A DNA stretch of 64,000 nucleotides, from the NCBI GenBank assembly GCA_938029725.1, contig CALHGE010000012.1:1-64000 (forward strand). Direction: 5' to 3'. Each line of letters starts with the position of its first letter. The first letter of the stretch is position 1. The position numbers and the translations under genes are program-made. Below the pieces are notes generated by a model. That model made no database searches, was not told the origin of the DNA, and worked only from the letters and a program-made list of their open reading frames with translations. Origin of the DNA: an uncultured Flavobacteriaceae bacterium. GTDB taxonomy: Bacteria; Bacteroidota; Bacteroidia; Flavobacteriales; Flavobacteriaceae. Shown here one piece after another: positions 27,242-35,894 of this stretch.

Positions 27242-27780
27242 TGCGAATTATTTCAGGAAAGTATAAAAGTAGACGTATTACAGCCCCTAGTAAGCTACCT
27301 GTTCGCCCTACAACTGACATGGCAAAGGAAGCACTCTTTAATATTCTTAACAATCGCTATTATTTTGATGAAGTAGTATTCTTAGACCTCTTTGCAGGTA
27401 CTGGAAACATTGCTTATGAATTTGGTTCACGCGGTTGCCAAAACATGACCGCGGTTGACGGAGACTTTGGCTGTGTTCAATTCATTAGCAAAACAGCCAC
27501 TGAGTTGGAGCTCAACATTACTGCAATAAAAAACGATGTGTTTTCTTTTCTTGAAAAGACGGCTTTAAAATCAGACATCATTTTCGCAGACCCTCCTTAT
27601 GATTTGCCGTTAGAGGATTTTGAGAAAATTCCTGAATTGATTTTTAAAAATGAATTACTTCTAAAAGGCGGCGTACTAATTATAGAGCACGCCAAACAAA
27701 CTGATCTTTCTCATCTTCCCAATTTCAAAAACAATCGAAAGTATGGCGGAAGTGTTTTTAGTTTTTTTGAACTACCTTAA
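27241..27780 (+). CDS. rsmD: 16S rRNA (guanine966-N2)-methyltransferase
   Basis: Methylates G966 of 16S rRNA using S-adenosylmethionine during 30S assembly. It starts MRIISGKYKSRRI, with the PTTDMAKEALFNIL segment, SAM-binding motif DLFAGTGNIAYEFGSRG near residue 51 and catalytic IIFADPPYDLP near 117. At 179 aa it is normal. Its start codon shares one base with the DUF3822 stop (TAATG). Confidence 0.94.
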   Translation: MRIISGKYKSRRITAPSKLPVRPTTDMAKEALFNILNNRYYFDEVVFLDLFAGTGNIAYEFGSRGCQNMTAVDGDFGCVQFISKTATELELNITAIKNDVFSFLEKTALKSDIIFADPPYDLPLEDFEKIPELIFKNELLLKGGVLIIEHAKQTDLSHLPNFKNNRKYGGSVFSFFELP

Positions 27781-27822
27781 GTCGCATGCTAAGCACATCA
27801 GATTTTAACCAAGGTCTTTAAG

Positions 27823-28173
27823 ATGACGTATCTAATAGCATTCCTCATTCTTTTTACTGTTTTTTCTTGTCAAAAAAACACCTATAAAGCAGATAAAATA
27901 GTTCTGAACACGGTTATTTGGACAGGTAATCAAGAGCAACCAAATGCCCAAGTAATGGCATTCGTAGGAGATTCAATCCTAGCTATGGGAACAAATGAAG
28001 AAATTGAAAAATTAAAAATTGCGACAAATGAAATAATAATTAGCACCAGGAAAATGGGCTAATTTTGTAATTTTAAACCAAAATATCACCAAAATCACCC
28101 CCTTAAGATCAGAGATGTCAAAGTTTTAAAAACCTACTTAGGCGAGATCAAGCTATATGATAGTGAAGAATAG
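27823..28173 (+). pseudogene. Amidohydrolase (YtcJ-like) with large internal deletion
   Basis: Only the two ends of a metal-dependent amidohydrolase remain. The N-terminal part (27823-28045) has a lipoprotein-like signal ending in FSC, then IVLNTVIWTGNQEQPNAQVM and GDSILAMGTNEEIEKLK, the start of the composite beta-domain. It then runs straight into the C-terminal tail in another frame: GKWANFVILNQNITKITP (about 28050-28101) and, after a one-base slip in a C-run, KIRDVKVLKTYLGEIKLYD, ending at the TAG at 28171-28173. Full-length relatives are roughly 540-560 aa, so well over 1 kb containing all metal ligands is missing. A 79-aa ORF (27823-28062) is still open but cannot be active. Confidence 0.78.
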
Positions 28174-29023
28174 TGAAACTCATACCGCATTAGAACAAGA
28201 CAAACCCATACGGCTACAAGAATATGGCGTAGGCATATTCCCTAGCCTATCCACCAAATCAGCGCTAAAAAAAGCCTTAAAAAAGAATCTTATTTCTGTA
28301 AATGGGAAGCTGGCTAAAACAGCTACTTTTATTTATGGAAATGAAGTAATTACATTTCAGCCTTCTGAAATAAAACCACTCCAAAAGAAACTCACACAGC
28401 AACTAGAAGTAGTTTATGAAGATGACCACCTGGCAATTATCAACAAACCTGCAGGAATTTTAGTAAGTGGTAATTCTTTCAAAACCGTTGCCAACGCTCT
28501 TGAACAAAACCTTAAGAAAAGCAGCCAATACAATGCTATAAAACCACAACCGGCGCATCGATTAGACTACCCTACTACCGGACTTCTACTCGTGGGAAAA
28601 ACAAGCACTTCTCTTTTGGCTTTAAACAAACTATTTGAACATAAGCAGGTTGTAAAAACCTACTGTGCAGTTACCATAGGGAAAATGACAAAGGAAGGAA
28701 CTATAAACGTTTCAATAGACGGAAAAGAAGCTATTTCAAATTTTAAAGTTCTTGACACTTTGGCTTCAGAAAGGTTTGAATACTTAAACCTAGTAGAATT
28801 ATCTCCCAAAACAGGAAGAAGGCATCAGCTAAGGAAACACCTTTTAGCACTAGGGAATCCGATTTTCGGTGATGCAACTTATGGTAAAAAAGAATTGATT
28901 TTAAAGGGAAAAGGATTGTATTTACACGCCGTATCTTTGGAGCTCATACACCCATTTACCAACCAAAAAATACATGTAGAAAGTGAATTACCTGCTAAGT
29001 TTAGAAAACTTTTTAAATCATAA
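28157..29023 (+). CDS. RluA-family pseudouridine synthase
   Basis: Converts uridine to pseudouridine in rRNA or tRNA. An N-terminal S4-like RNA-binding part (KSALKKALKKNLISVNGKLA) precedes the catalytic domain. The catalytic Asp lies in AHRLDYPTTGLLLVGKT near residue 134, and SPKTGRRHQLRKHLLALG and IFGDATYG follow. At 288 aa it has normal length. The target site cannot be assigned. The start at 28157 lies within the tail of the amidohydrolase remnant, so this gene may once have been read through from it. Confidence 0.9.
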   Translation: MIVKNSETHTALEQDKPIRLQEYGVGIFPSLSTKSALKKALKKNLISVNGKLAKTATFIYGNEVITFQPSEIKPLQKKLTQQLEVVYEDDHLAIINKPAGILVSGNSFKTVANALEQNLKKSSQYNAIKPQPAHRLDYPTTGLLLVGKTSTSLLALNKLFEHKQVVKTYCAVTIGKMTKEGTINVSIDGKEAISNFKVLDTLASERFEYLNLVELSPKTGRRHQLRKHLLALGNPIFGDATYGKKELILKGKGLYLHAVSLELIHPFTNQKIHVESELPAKFRKLFKS

Positions 29024-29092
29024 GTAACTTGAAATTAGGCTGAGCTAAAGATTACGGTATTCTTGTGAGCTTTACCATAATTTCTATTTAAA

Positions 29093-29395
29093 AAAGCAGG
29101 TCATAAGCCGGATTCTGTAACTCATTACTGAGTTCCTTATCATTTATCTCGGCTTTCAGTTACCCAAAAGCTCTAACCGCCTACCCTTCGGCTCGGGCGC
29201 GCAGCCCTCAAACACCGGTTTACATGACGTTTCACCGTATAGAGTTTACCTGTTTTCACTACAGCCGAACTGTACTTGCTTTCTGTTGCACTTGTCCGCA
29301 TCTTTCGACGGATGGGCGTTACCCACTATACTGCACTATGGTGTCCGGACTTTCCTCGTCTCGCCAAAGCGAACCGCGATAAGGTGACCTGCTAG
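29093..29395 (-). ncRNA. rnpB: RNase P RNA, bacterial type A
   Basis: The minus strand carries the RNase P RNA core: the 5' strand AGCAGGTCACC (P1) beginning near 29393, the conserved GAGGAAAGTCCGGACACC (CR-I) around 29341-29359, and the 3' segment GAATCCGGCTTATGACCTGCT closing P1 at 29095-29103. P1 pairs AGCAGGTCA (from 29393) with TGACCTGCT (to 29095). A T-run follows on the minus strand (complement of the A-run at 29089-29095) and acts as terminator. The ends are estimated to within a few bases. It is convergent with the pseudouridine synthase gene and divergent from dnaX. Confidence 0.95.
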
Positions 29396-29398
29396 TGG

Positions 29399-29406
29399 CA
29401 AAGGTA
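29399..29406 (-). promoter_or_regulatory. -7 element of rnpB
   Basis: TACCTTTG on the minus strand (29406 to 29399), exact TAnnTTTG, ends about 6 bases before the expected 5' end of the RNase P RNA. No clear TTTG at -33. Confidence 0.5.
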
Positions 29407-29459
29407 GCGCAATATGCCATAATTGTTGATAAAAATTCATTTAAAGAGCTAGAATCTCC

Positions 29460-29489
29460 TTTGATAGTATAACGCTATTTTTATATTTG
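29460..29489 (+). promoter_or_regulatory. Promoter of dnaX
   Basis: TTTG at 29460-29463, 18 bases, then TATATTTG at 29482-29489, exact TAnnTTTG. Transcription would begin near 29496, which favours the TTG start at 29524 over that at 29503. Confidence 0.6.
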
Positions 29490-29523
29490 TATCAGTTCGT
29501 TTTTGACTCAAAATAAGACCTAT

Positions 29524-31392
29524 TTGGAACCCTTTATAGTATCAGCGCGGAAATATAGACCTCAGACATTTAAAGATGTTGTGGGACAACAATCCATTAC
29601 CAATACGCTGCTGAACGCTATTGAACATAACCATTTGGCGCAAGCACTTTTATTTTGTGGCCCAAGAGGCGTTGGCAAAACAACTTGCGCACGAATTCTA
29701 GCTAAGCAAATCAACCAAGATGGCACGCAAAATGCAGATGAAGATTTTGCCTTTAATATCTTTGAGTTGGATGCTGCGTCAAACAATTCTGTAGACGATA
29801 TTCGAAATCTAATAGACCAAGTACGCATTCCACCGCAAGTCGGCAAGTATAAGGTGTATATTATTGATGAGGTGCATATGCTCTCTACATCGGCCTTTAA
29901 TGCCTTTTTAAAAACCTTAGAAGAACCACCAAAACATGCCATATTTATTTTGGCAACTACGGAAAAACACAAAATAATTCCCACGATACTTTCTCGATGT
30001 CAAATATTTGACTTCAAGCGAATTACCGTAAAAGATGCCGCGAATTACTTGAAATATATTGCAGAAAACCAAGGCATTGAAGCTGAGGAGGATGCCCTGC
30101 ATATTATTGCTCAAAAAGCAGATGGCGCTATGCGAGATGCACTTTCTATATTTGACAGGGTTGTTAGTTTTTCAGGAAAACAACTTACTAGAAAAGCGGT
30201 TACTGAAAATCTAAACGTTCTTGATTACGATACTTATTTCGAAACTACAGACCGTATTCTAGAACATAACATTCCTGAGCTCTTACTTCTATTCAATAAG
30301 ATTTTAGCATTAGGATTCGAAGGACATCATTTTATTAGTGGTTTGGCCACACACTTTCGAGATCTAATGGTAAGCCAGCACCAAAGTACTATTACGCTAT
30401 TAGAAGTTGGCGATGGTACGAAACAGAATTATTTAGAGCAGTCAAAAAAGACTTCCAATTCTTTTTTACTGAAAGCGCTTACTATTGCGAACGATTGTGA
30501 TCTAAAATACAAGACCAGTAAAAACCAGCGCCTTCTGGTAGAACTCTCTTTAATGAAACTTGCATCCATCAATTTTGATGGAGAAAAAAAAAACCCTGAA
30601 TCTGTCGCTTTAGCGAATAGTACGGTTGAATTTATTGCTCCTGCCTCTTTCTATAGGGGTATCACTGCATCTACACCAGTTTTAGAGCAAACGCCACAGC
30701 CTACGTCAGCTCCTGTAAAAACGCCAATTGCACAAGAACATATTTCACAAATAGCGGAAGTAAAAAAACCTCTACTAGAAGAATTAACCTCGAAAATAAC
30801 GATTGCCTCTGAAGTTGCTATACCAAACACAGCAACAAAATCTGCAGCAGCAGAAGTACTTGAAACGGCAAAACCTACTTCCGAAGAAAGCGCTTCAGAA
30901 AAACCTAAGATTACTATTGGTCATGTAGAAAAGAGGGTTTCAGCACTTTCAATATCAAGTCTAAAAGCAAAAAAAGCACACGAAGAGAACCGCAAAGATG
31001 ATTTAATCGATGAAAGCAAACTTCCAAAAGATCATTTTACCGAAGAAGCTTTGAAACAGCATTGGGCTGATTTCGTAAAAAAAATTGATGATAGCGGTAG
31101 AAAAATTTTGGCATCTAACCTAAATGCCGATACGCCAAAGTTAAAAAATGAAACCATTATCTGGATTGAGATGCCCAACGGCACCATGAAAAAGGAAATT
31201 GAGCGAGAGCAATATGACCTAATGACCTACTTAAAAGCAAAGCTCAATAATCATTTTATTTCATTACAAATTAGCGTAAATGAGGCTACGGCTAAGAAAT
31301 TTGCTTTTACTCCAGAAGAAAAATATGAAAAATTACGAGAAAAGAATCCTGTAATAGACTTGTTACGACAAGCGTTTGATTTAGACCTTTGA
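29524..31392 (+). CDS. dnaX: DNA polymerase III subunit gamma/tau
   Basis: Clamp-loader ATPase of the replicase. It starts MEPFIVSARKYRPQTFKDVVGQQ, with Walker A GPRGVGKTTCAR near residue 46, ELDAASNNSVDDIR, Walker B YIIDEVHMLS and the sensor/arginine-finger segment ILSRCQIFDF. The usual four-cysteine zinc module between Walker A and ELDAASNN is absent here, replaced by AKQINQDGTQNADEDF. A Pro/Ala/Thr-rich linker (about 380-480) leads to a C-terminal domain. Two TTG starts are possible (29503 and 29524); I choose 29524 from the family N-terminus and the promoter position. Confidence 0.94.
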   Translation: MEPFIVSARKYRPQTFKDVVGQQSITNTLLNAIEHNHLAQALLFCGPRGVGKTTCARILAKQINQDGTQNADEDFAFNIFELDAASNNSVDDIRNLIDQVRIPPQVGKYKVYIIDEVHMLSTSAFNAFLKTLEEPPKHAIFILATTEKHKIIPTILSRCQIFDFKRITVKDAANYLKYIAENQGIEAEEDALHIIAQKADGAMRDALSIFDRVVSFSGKQLTRKAVTENLNVLDYDTYFETTDRILEHNIPELLLLFNKILALGFEGHHFISGLATHFRDLMVSQHQSTITLLEVGDGTKQNYLEQSKKTSNSFLLKALTIANDCDLKYKTSKNQRLLVELSLMKLASINFDGEKKNPESVALANSTVEFIAPASFYRGITASTPVLEQTPQPTSAPVKTPIAQEHISQIAEVKKPLLEELTSKITIASEVAIPNTATKSAAAEVLETAKPTSEESASEKPKITIGHVEKRVSALSISSLKAKKAHEENRKDDLIDESKLPKDHFTEEALKQHWADFVKKIDDSGRKILASNLNADTPKLKNETIIWIEMPNGTMKKEIEREQYDLMTYLKAKLNNHFISLQISVNEATAKKFAFTPEEKYEKLREKNPVIDLLRQAFDLDL

Positions 31393-31740
31393 TTTTTTAA
31401 CCTTCCAACCGCGCAACGCCAATAAAAGCATTACGATTGCTATAATTAAAAGTCCGTAAGCTTCACGTCCTTCTTCGATATTTTTAATATCACCAGCCCC
31501 TATTTCAAAGCCTTCAAACTTTTCTGGGTATATACAGAAAAAACCCACTGTTGCCGCAATACCTGCGACCAAGGTAACTGAAAAAGAAACTCGTCCAAAA
31601 GCAAATCCTAAAACTAACAACCCTGCTAATCCCCAAATGACGATCCATACTAAAGAATCTGGATCATTATACTGCAATCCTGCAGCTACTAAGAATAAAA
31701 TTCCAAAAAGAACAGCAAAGGCTTTAAAAAAAATGTTCAT
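31381..31740 (-). CDS. TMEM220-family membrane protein
   Basis: A 119-aa membrane protein with four hydrophobic segments (about residues 5-22, 30-47, 52-70 and 96-110). AAGLQYNDPDSLVWIVIWGLA and the EEGREAYGLLII segment are hallmarks of the TMEM220 family, shared with eukaryotes. Function unknown. It overlaps the end of dnaX by 12 bases tail to tail. Confidence 0.85.
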   Translation of the reverse strand: MNIFFKAFAVLFGILFLVAAGLQYNDPDSLVWIVIWGLAGLLVLGFAFGRVSFSVTLVAGIAATVGFFCIYPEKFEGFEIGAGDIKNIEEGREAYGLLIIAIVMLLLALRGWKVKKSKV

Positions 31741-31788
31741 GAATAGATATGTTTACTTTAACAAGACATGAAAGTAACGTTTTCTTTC

Positions 31789-31796
31789 TATTTTTG
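31789..31796 (+). promoter_or_regulatory. -7 element of miaE
   Basis: TATTTTTG, exact TAnnTTTG, 17 bases before the miaE ATG. No obvious TTTG at the expected distance. Confidence 0.4.
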
Positions 31797-31813
31797 TTGT
31801 CAAATACTTTGCT

Positions 31814-32395
31814 ATGCTAGGCTTAAAACTTCCCACAGACCCAAGATGGGTCAATATTGTAGAAAAAAATGTTGACGAAATATTAACCGATCATGCGTAT
31901 TGTGAGCAAAAAGCTGCCAGCACAGCCATTTCGCTAATCGTAAGTTTTCCGGAATACACTGAATTGATTGATGAGATGATTGCGCTTTCTCGAGAGGAAA
32001 TGGGACATTTTAAAATGGTTCACGATCGAATCATCGCTCGAGGAAAAACCTTAGGAAGAGACCGAAAAGACGAATATGTATTACAATTGATAAAATTCTT
32101 CCCAAAAGGAGGCAGTAGAACAACACAGTTAGTTCATCGCCTTTTATATGCAGCTTTGATTGAAGCTAGAAGTTGCGAGCGTTTTCGTTTATTATCGGAG
32201 GCCCTTGAAGACAAAGAACTGGCTGAGTTCTATCATAAATTAATGGTGAGCGAAGCAAGTCATTACACCATGTTCTTGTCATTTGCAAGAAAATATGGAG
32301 ACCGAGAAGAAGTCGACAAAAAATGGCAAGATTTATTAAATCACGAAGCGAGAATCATGACAAATCTAAGTACTGGTGAAACCATTCACGGGTAA
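31814..32395 (+). CDS. miaE: tRNA-(ms2)io6A hydroxylase (MiaE)
   Basis: Non-haem diiron monooxygenase that hydroxylates the isopentenyl group of modified A37 in tRNA. It starts MLGLKLPTDPRWVNI. The ferritin-like helices carry the iron ligands: Glu in DHAYCEQKAAS near residue 30, the EExxH motif in SREEMGHFKMVHD near 60, and Glu/His in IEARSCERFR and SEASHYTMFL. At 193 aa it is complete. A gene-poor gap of 163 bases with alternative hairpins separates it from the convergent ppk1. Confidence 0.92.
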   Translation: MLGLKLPTDPRWVNIVEKNVDEILTDHAYCEQKAASTAISLIVSFPEYTELIDEMIALSREEMGHFKMVHDRIIARGKTLGRDRKDEYVLQLIKFFPKGGSRTTQLVHRLLYAALIEARSCERFRLLSEALEDKELAEFYHKLMVSEASHYTMFLSFARKYGDREEVDKKWQDLLNHEARIMTNLSTGETIHG

Positions 32396-32454
32396 AAAGC
32401 ATTCAAGTGAGCCCTTGGCAATTCTTAAAGTAATGCATACTATTCAATACTGAA

Positions 32455-32506
32455 GCCTCTCAAAAGGTTTCTCACCAATGTATTTCACTACACCTCGGTG
32501 AGAGGC
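32455..32506. repeat. Two overlapping, mutually exclusive inverted repeats
   Basis: GCCTCTC (32455-32461) can pair with GAGAGGC (32500-32506), and TCTCACC (32470-32476) can pair with GGTGAGA (32497-32503). The right arms overlap, so only one hairpin can form at a time. No long T-run follows on either strand. The element lies between the convergent miaE and ppk1 genes. Confidence 0.4.
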
Positions 32507-32558
32507 CTCACAGCACTAAAAAAATAATAATTTACTCTGCATTTCAAACCATAAGCCC

Positions 32559-34640
32559 CTATTCTTTAACATTCAATTTCTCCAAATAATAATCATACAT
32601 TGCGAATTGAGAGCGAATTTTAGCACCAGTACTCTTGCGATACTCGTTATCCTGTTCTTCATTAAAAACTCTTGCTTTTACATTGTCATTCCAGGATATT
32701 TCAAAAGTATCTAAAAGCTCTTGTCGAATCTCAGTGTCGTAAATAGGGCAGCCTATTTCAACGCGATTGTCAAGATTACGAGTCATCCAATCAGCAGAAG
32801 AAATATAGATTTTTGGATCTCCTTCATTTCCGAAAATAAAAATACGAGGATGTTCTAAGAATTTATCTACGATACTTATAGCTTCGATAGTATCACTCAC
32901 TCCTTTTATTCCCGGAATCAAACAACAAACACCCCTGACAATCAACTGTATCTTCACTCCTGCGCTACTCGCTTCGTATAACTTATCAATCATTTTATAG
33001 CTCGTGAAGCTATTCATTTTAATTTTAATATAGGCCTCCTTACCTGCCAAAGCACTTTCTATCTCGTTATCAATGAGTTTAAGAAAAGTACTCTTTGTAT
33101 AGTGAGGTGAAACAATAAGATGTTTGTATTTATTAATTTTATAGGTAGTCTCAAAAAAGTCAAAAACTTTATTCAATTCTTTTAGGATAGCCTCATGCGC
33201 TGTGAATAATGTATAATCAGTATAAATACGAGCCGTAGCCTCGCTGAAGTTTCCAGTACTAATAAAACCGTAACGTTTCATTCCTTCTTCTTCCTCACGC
33301 TCAATCACACAAACTTTACTATGCACCTTCAGCCCAGGAACTCCAAAAATCAACTTCACCCCTTCCGCCTGAAGTTGTTCTGCATACTCAATGTTTGCTT
33401 GCTCATCAAATCGTGCTTGCAATTCAATTTGAACAGTAACCTGTTTGCCATTTTTTACCGCATTAATTAAAGACGCCGCAACCTGAGAGTTGCTAGCCAA
33501 ACGATAAACCGTAATCTTAATTGTTCTAACCTTTGGATCAAGAGCGGCTTCTCTAAGAAATCTAATTACATAAGAAAACGTATGATAAGGTGTATACTGC
33601 AAATAATCTTTTTGGGCGATTTGTTCTAAAAGACTACCCTCCATACTAAAACCTTTTACAGGCAATGCCGCTATCTTATCGTACATTAAATCTTGTCTAC
33701 CCAAACTAGGAAAGCCCATATAATCACGTCGATTATGATAACGCCCACCAGGAATGACACTATCGGTATCCTCAACATTCATTTTATCTCTGAGAAAGCT
33801 TAAAGTGTCTTTACCTATACTTTTATCATAAACAAATCGCACCGGATCTCCCATCTTACGGTGCTCTACACTTGCTGATATTTTTGCAATAAAACTTTTA
33901 CTCAAATCGTTATCCATATCCAACTCAGCATCTCGGGTAATCTTAATCATGTGTGCTGATATAGATTCGTAGTCAAACATCGTAAAAATACTACGCAGAC
34001 AGTATCTGATAAGGTCATCTAAAATGATGATATAGTTCTTATTTCCGTCTTTTGGCAACACCACAAAGCGATCAATACCTTTAGGTATTTCAATTAAGGC
34101 GTATCTTTTTTCTTTTTTTTCCGCTACCTGATCTCCTATTATTATCATCTTAACTGCCAAATATGCTGCAGTATCTTTCAAAGCAGGAAAATCAGTAAGG
34201 TCATTTAAAATGATTGTCATCAATTGCGGACTCACATTTTGAACAAAATAATTTTTAACGAATTCTCTTTGAGAAATATTAAGCTGCGTTTCTTTAATAA
34301 TAAAAACATTCTGACTTTCTAGCTCAGTTTGAATGTCCTTCAATATTTTAACGCTCTTTGCTTGTTGCGCAATTACAATCTTCGTGATCTCTTCCAAAAG
34401 ATCTTTGGCTATCTCACCCCCCAAAACACTTTTACCTTTCTTTCCAGCTTCAACGATTCGCTTTACGGTAGCATATCGCACTTTAAAAAATTCATCTAAA
34501 TTGTTTGAGTATATTCCAAGAAATCGAAGCCTCTCGATAAGAGGCACATTGGTATCAATACTTTCTTGAAGCACACGATCATTGAAGCGTAACCAACTAA
34601 TTTCTCTATTTATGTATTGATTTTTAGATTTTATCATCAT
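32559..34640 (-). CDS. ppk1: Polyphosphate kinase 1
   Basis: Makes long-chain polyphosphate from ATP and can run in reverse. The four domains are all present: N-terminal (starts INREISWLRFNDRVLQES), head, and two phospholipase-D-like C-terminal domains. The autophosphorylated His lies in PGLKVHSKVCVIE near residue 434, followed by STGNFSEATARIYTDYTLF near 460 and the second-site region YISSADWMTRNLDNRVEIGC near 612. At 693 aa it is full length. Its start overlaps the stop of the upstream sixA-like gene by 4 bases. Confidence 0.96.
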   Translation of the reverse strand: MMIKSKNQYINREISWLRFNDRVLQESIDTNVPLIERLRFLGIYSNNLDEFFKVRYATVKRIVEAGKKGKSVLGGEIAKDLLEEITKIVIAQQAKSVKILKDIQTELESQNVFIIKETQLNISQREFVKNYFVQNVSPQLMTIILNDLTDFPALKDTAAYLAVKMIIIGDQVAEKKEKRYALIEIPKGIDRFVVLPKDGNKNYIIILDDLIRYCLRSIFTMFDYESISAHMIKITRDAELDMDNDLSKSFIAKISASVEHRKMGDPVRFVYDKSIGKDTLSFLRDKMNVEDTDSVIPGGRYHNRRDYMGFPSLGRQDLMYDKIAALPVKGFSMEGSLLEQIAQKDYLQYTPYHTFSYVIRFLREAALDPKVRTIKITVYRLASNSQVAASLINAVKNGKQVTVQIELQARFDEQANIEYAEQLQAEGVKLIFGVPGLKVHSKVCVIEREEEEGMKRYGFISTGNFSEATARIYTDYTLFTAHEAILKELNKVFDFFETTYKINKYKHLIVSPHYTKSTFLKLIDNEIESALAGKEAYIKIKMNSFTSYKMIDKLYEASSAGVKIQLIVRGVCCLIPGIKGVSDTIEAISIVDKFLEHPRIFIFGNEGDPKIYISSADWMTRNLDNRVEIGCPIYDTEIRQELLDTFEISWNDNVKARVFNEEQDNEYRKSTGAKIRSQFAMYDYYLEKLNVKE

Positions 34641-35122
34641 CGTAATTGCTTTGGAAAAATAGTTAGTTTAGTCACTCCTTTTATTATAGAATTCCAATCA
34701 TCAACATCGAATTCTAGGTGTACCAGACCCCCTGTAGGAACGTTTTCAATATAGGTATTTCCTAAGGAATTGACAATATGGGTAAACGCATGATTGTGAC
34801 CAAAAATCAATACCGTATTTAAATCATCATTTAACTCTTTAATGAATTGAAGCACATATTCTCCTGAAAAATCATACAATTCATTAACCACTCGAAAATT
34901 AACCAAAGGCAAATACAATTGCCGCATGAAAATCATACTCGTATGAAGTGCTCTATTTGCTGGGCTCGAAAACGCGGCATCTATTGCAATAGATTGTTCA
35001 TTGAATTTATCTGAAACTAGGCCAGCGTCGTGTATTCCTCTTTGCAATAAAGGTCGGTCTTTATCTCCAACGGAATATTCCCAAGAGGACTTACCGTGGC
35101 GAACTAGTATCACTGTCTTCAT
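34637..35122 (-). CDS. sixA: Phosphohistidine phosphatase (SixA family)
   Basis: Histidine phosphatase of the RHG superfamily. The catalytic LVRHGKSSWEY is at residues 6-16, with DRPLLQRGIHDA, the SSPANRALHT motif near 53 and the second catalytic His in IFGHNHAFTH near 106. At 161 aa it is the small SixA type. E. coli SixA removes phosphate from phosphohistidine proteins. Here it overlaps ppk1, whose enzyme carries a phosphohistidine intermediate, by 4 bases. Confidence 0.9.
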   Translation of the reverse strand: MKTVILVRHGKSSWEYSVGDKDRPLLQRGIHDAGLVSDKFNEQSIAIDAAFSSPANRALHTSMIFMRQLYLPLVNFRVVNELYDFSGEYVLQFIKELNDDLNTVLIFGHNHAFTHIVNSLGNTYIENVPTGGLVHLEFDVDDWNSIIKGVTKLTIFPKQLR

Positions 35123-35132
35123 ATAAATTATG

Positions 35133-35777
35133 TTATGGAGCTAGGCGTTCAATTATCCAATCTATATCTATTAACGAGTACCGTATTCGGTCATGCAATC
35201 GATTTGGTCTTCCTTGCCAAAACTCCATAGAAATTGGTTTTACAATATAACCACCCCACCAGTTTGGTCTTTCAATTTCTTTGTTTTTGTATTCTTGTTC
35301 AAGTAACTCAAGCTTGTCTTCCAAAACTTCTCTTGATAGAATTACATTACTTTGGTCGGAGACAATCGCACCAAGCTTGCTGCCGTCAGGTCTAGATTCA
35401 AAATAGCCGTCAGAAAGATTTTCTGCAATTTTTTCTACGTTTCCTTTTATAATGATCTGACGTTCAAGATTCGGCCAAAAAAAGGAAATACATACCTTCG
35501 GATTATTCGCTATTGCTTTCCCTTTTTCACTCTGATAATTGGTGTAAAAAACAAACCCTTCGTGCGAATATTTTTTTAATAGCACCACTCTGTTTTTAGG
35601 AAATCCATCTAAACCAATTGTAGAAACTGTCATAGCATTAGGCTCATCTACTCCATCAGAAGCTTCCACTTCATAGAACCATTTTTGAAACAATTCCATC
35701 GGATTATCAGAAATGATATCTTCTGTTAAGGCACTTTTTTCGTAAGATTTTCGGTAATTTCCTAAGTCTTTTTGCAT
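35133..35777 (-). CDS. pdxH: Pyridoxamine 5'-phosphate oxidase
   Basis: FMN enzyme that oxidises pyridoxamine or pyridoxine phosphate to pyridoxal phosphate. Visible motifs are NAMTVSTIGLDGFPKNRVVL near residue 47, FYTNYQSEKGKAIANNP near 76 and the C-terminal signature EFWQGRPNRLHDRIRY near 185. At 214 aa it is complete. The sixA gene follows 10 bases after its stop on the same strand, so pdxH-sixA-ppk1 may share a transcript. Confidence 0.96.
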   Translation of the reverse strand: MQKDLGNYRKSYEKSALTEDIISDNPMELFQKWFYEVEASDGVDEPNAMTVSTIGLDGFPKNRVVLLKKYSHEGFVFYTNYQSEKGKAIANNPKVCISFFWPNLERQIIIKGNVEKIAENLSDGYFESRPDGSKLGAIVSDQSNVILSREVLEDKLELLEQEYKNKEIERPNWWGGYIVKPISMEFWQGRPNRLHDRIRYSLIDIDWIIERLAP

Positions 35778-35894
35778 GTCTTTGTGGTCTTAGAATAAGA
35801 AGCGTGAAGTTCTAAAAAAGAATGGAGAATGGGAAGCTTGTTAGACAATTTTTATTTGATATCGAGTCACGAACCACAGCAAGAATACGGGCTA

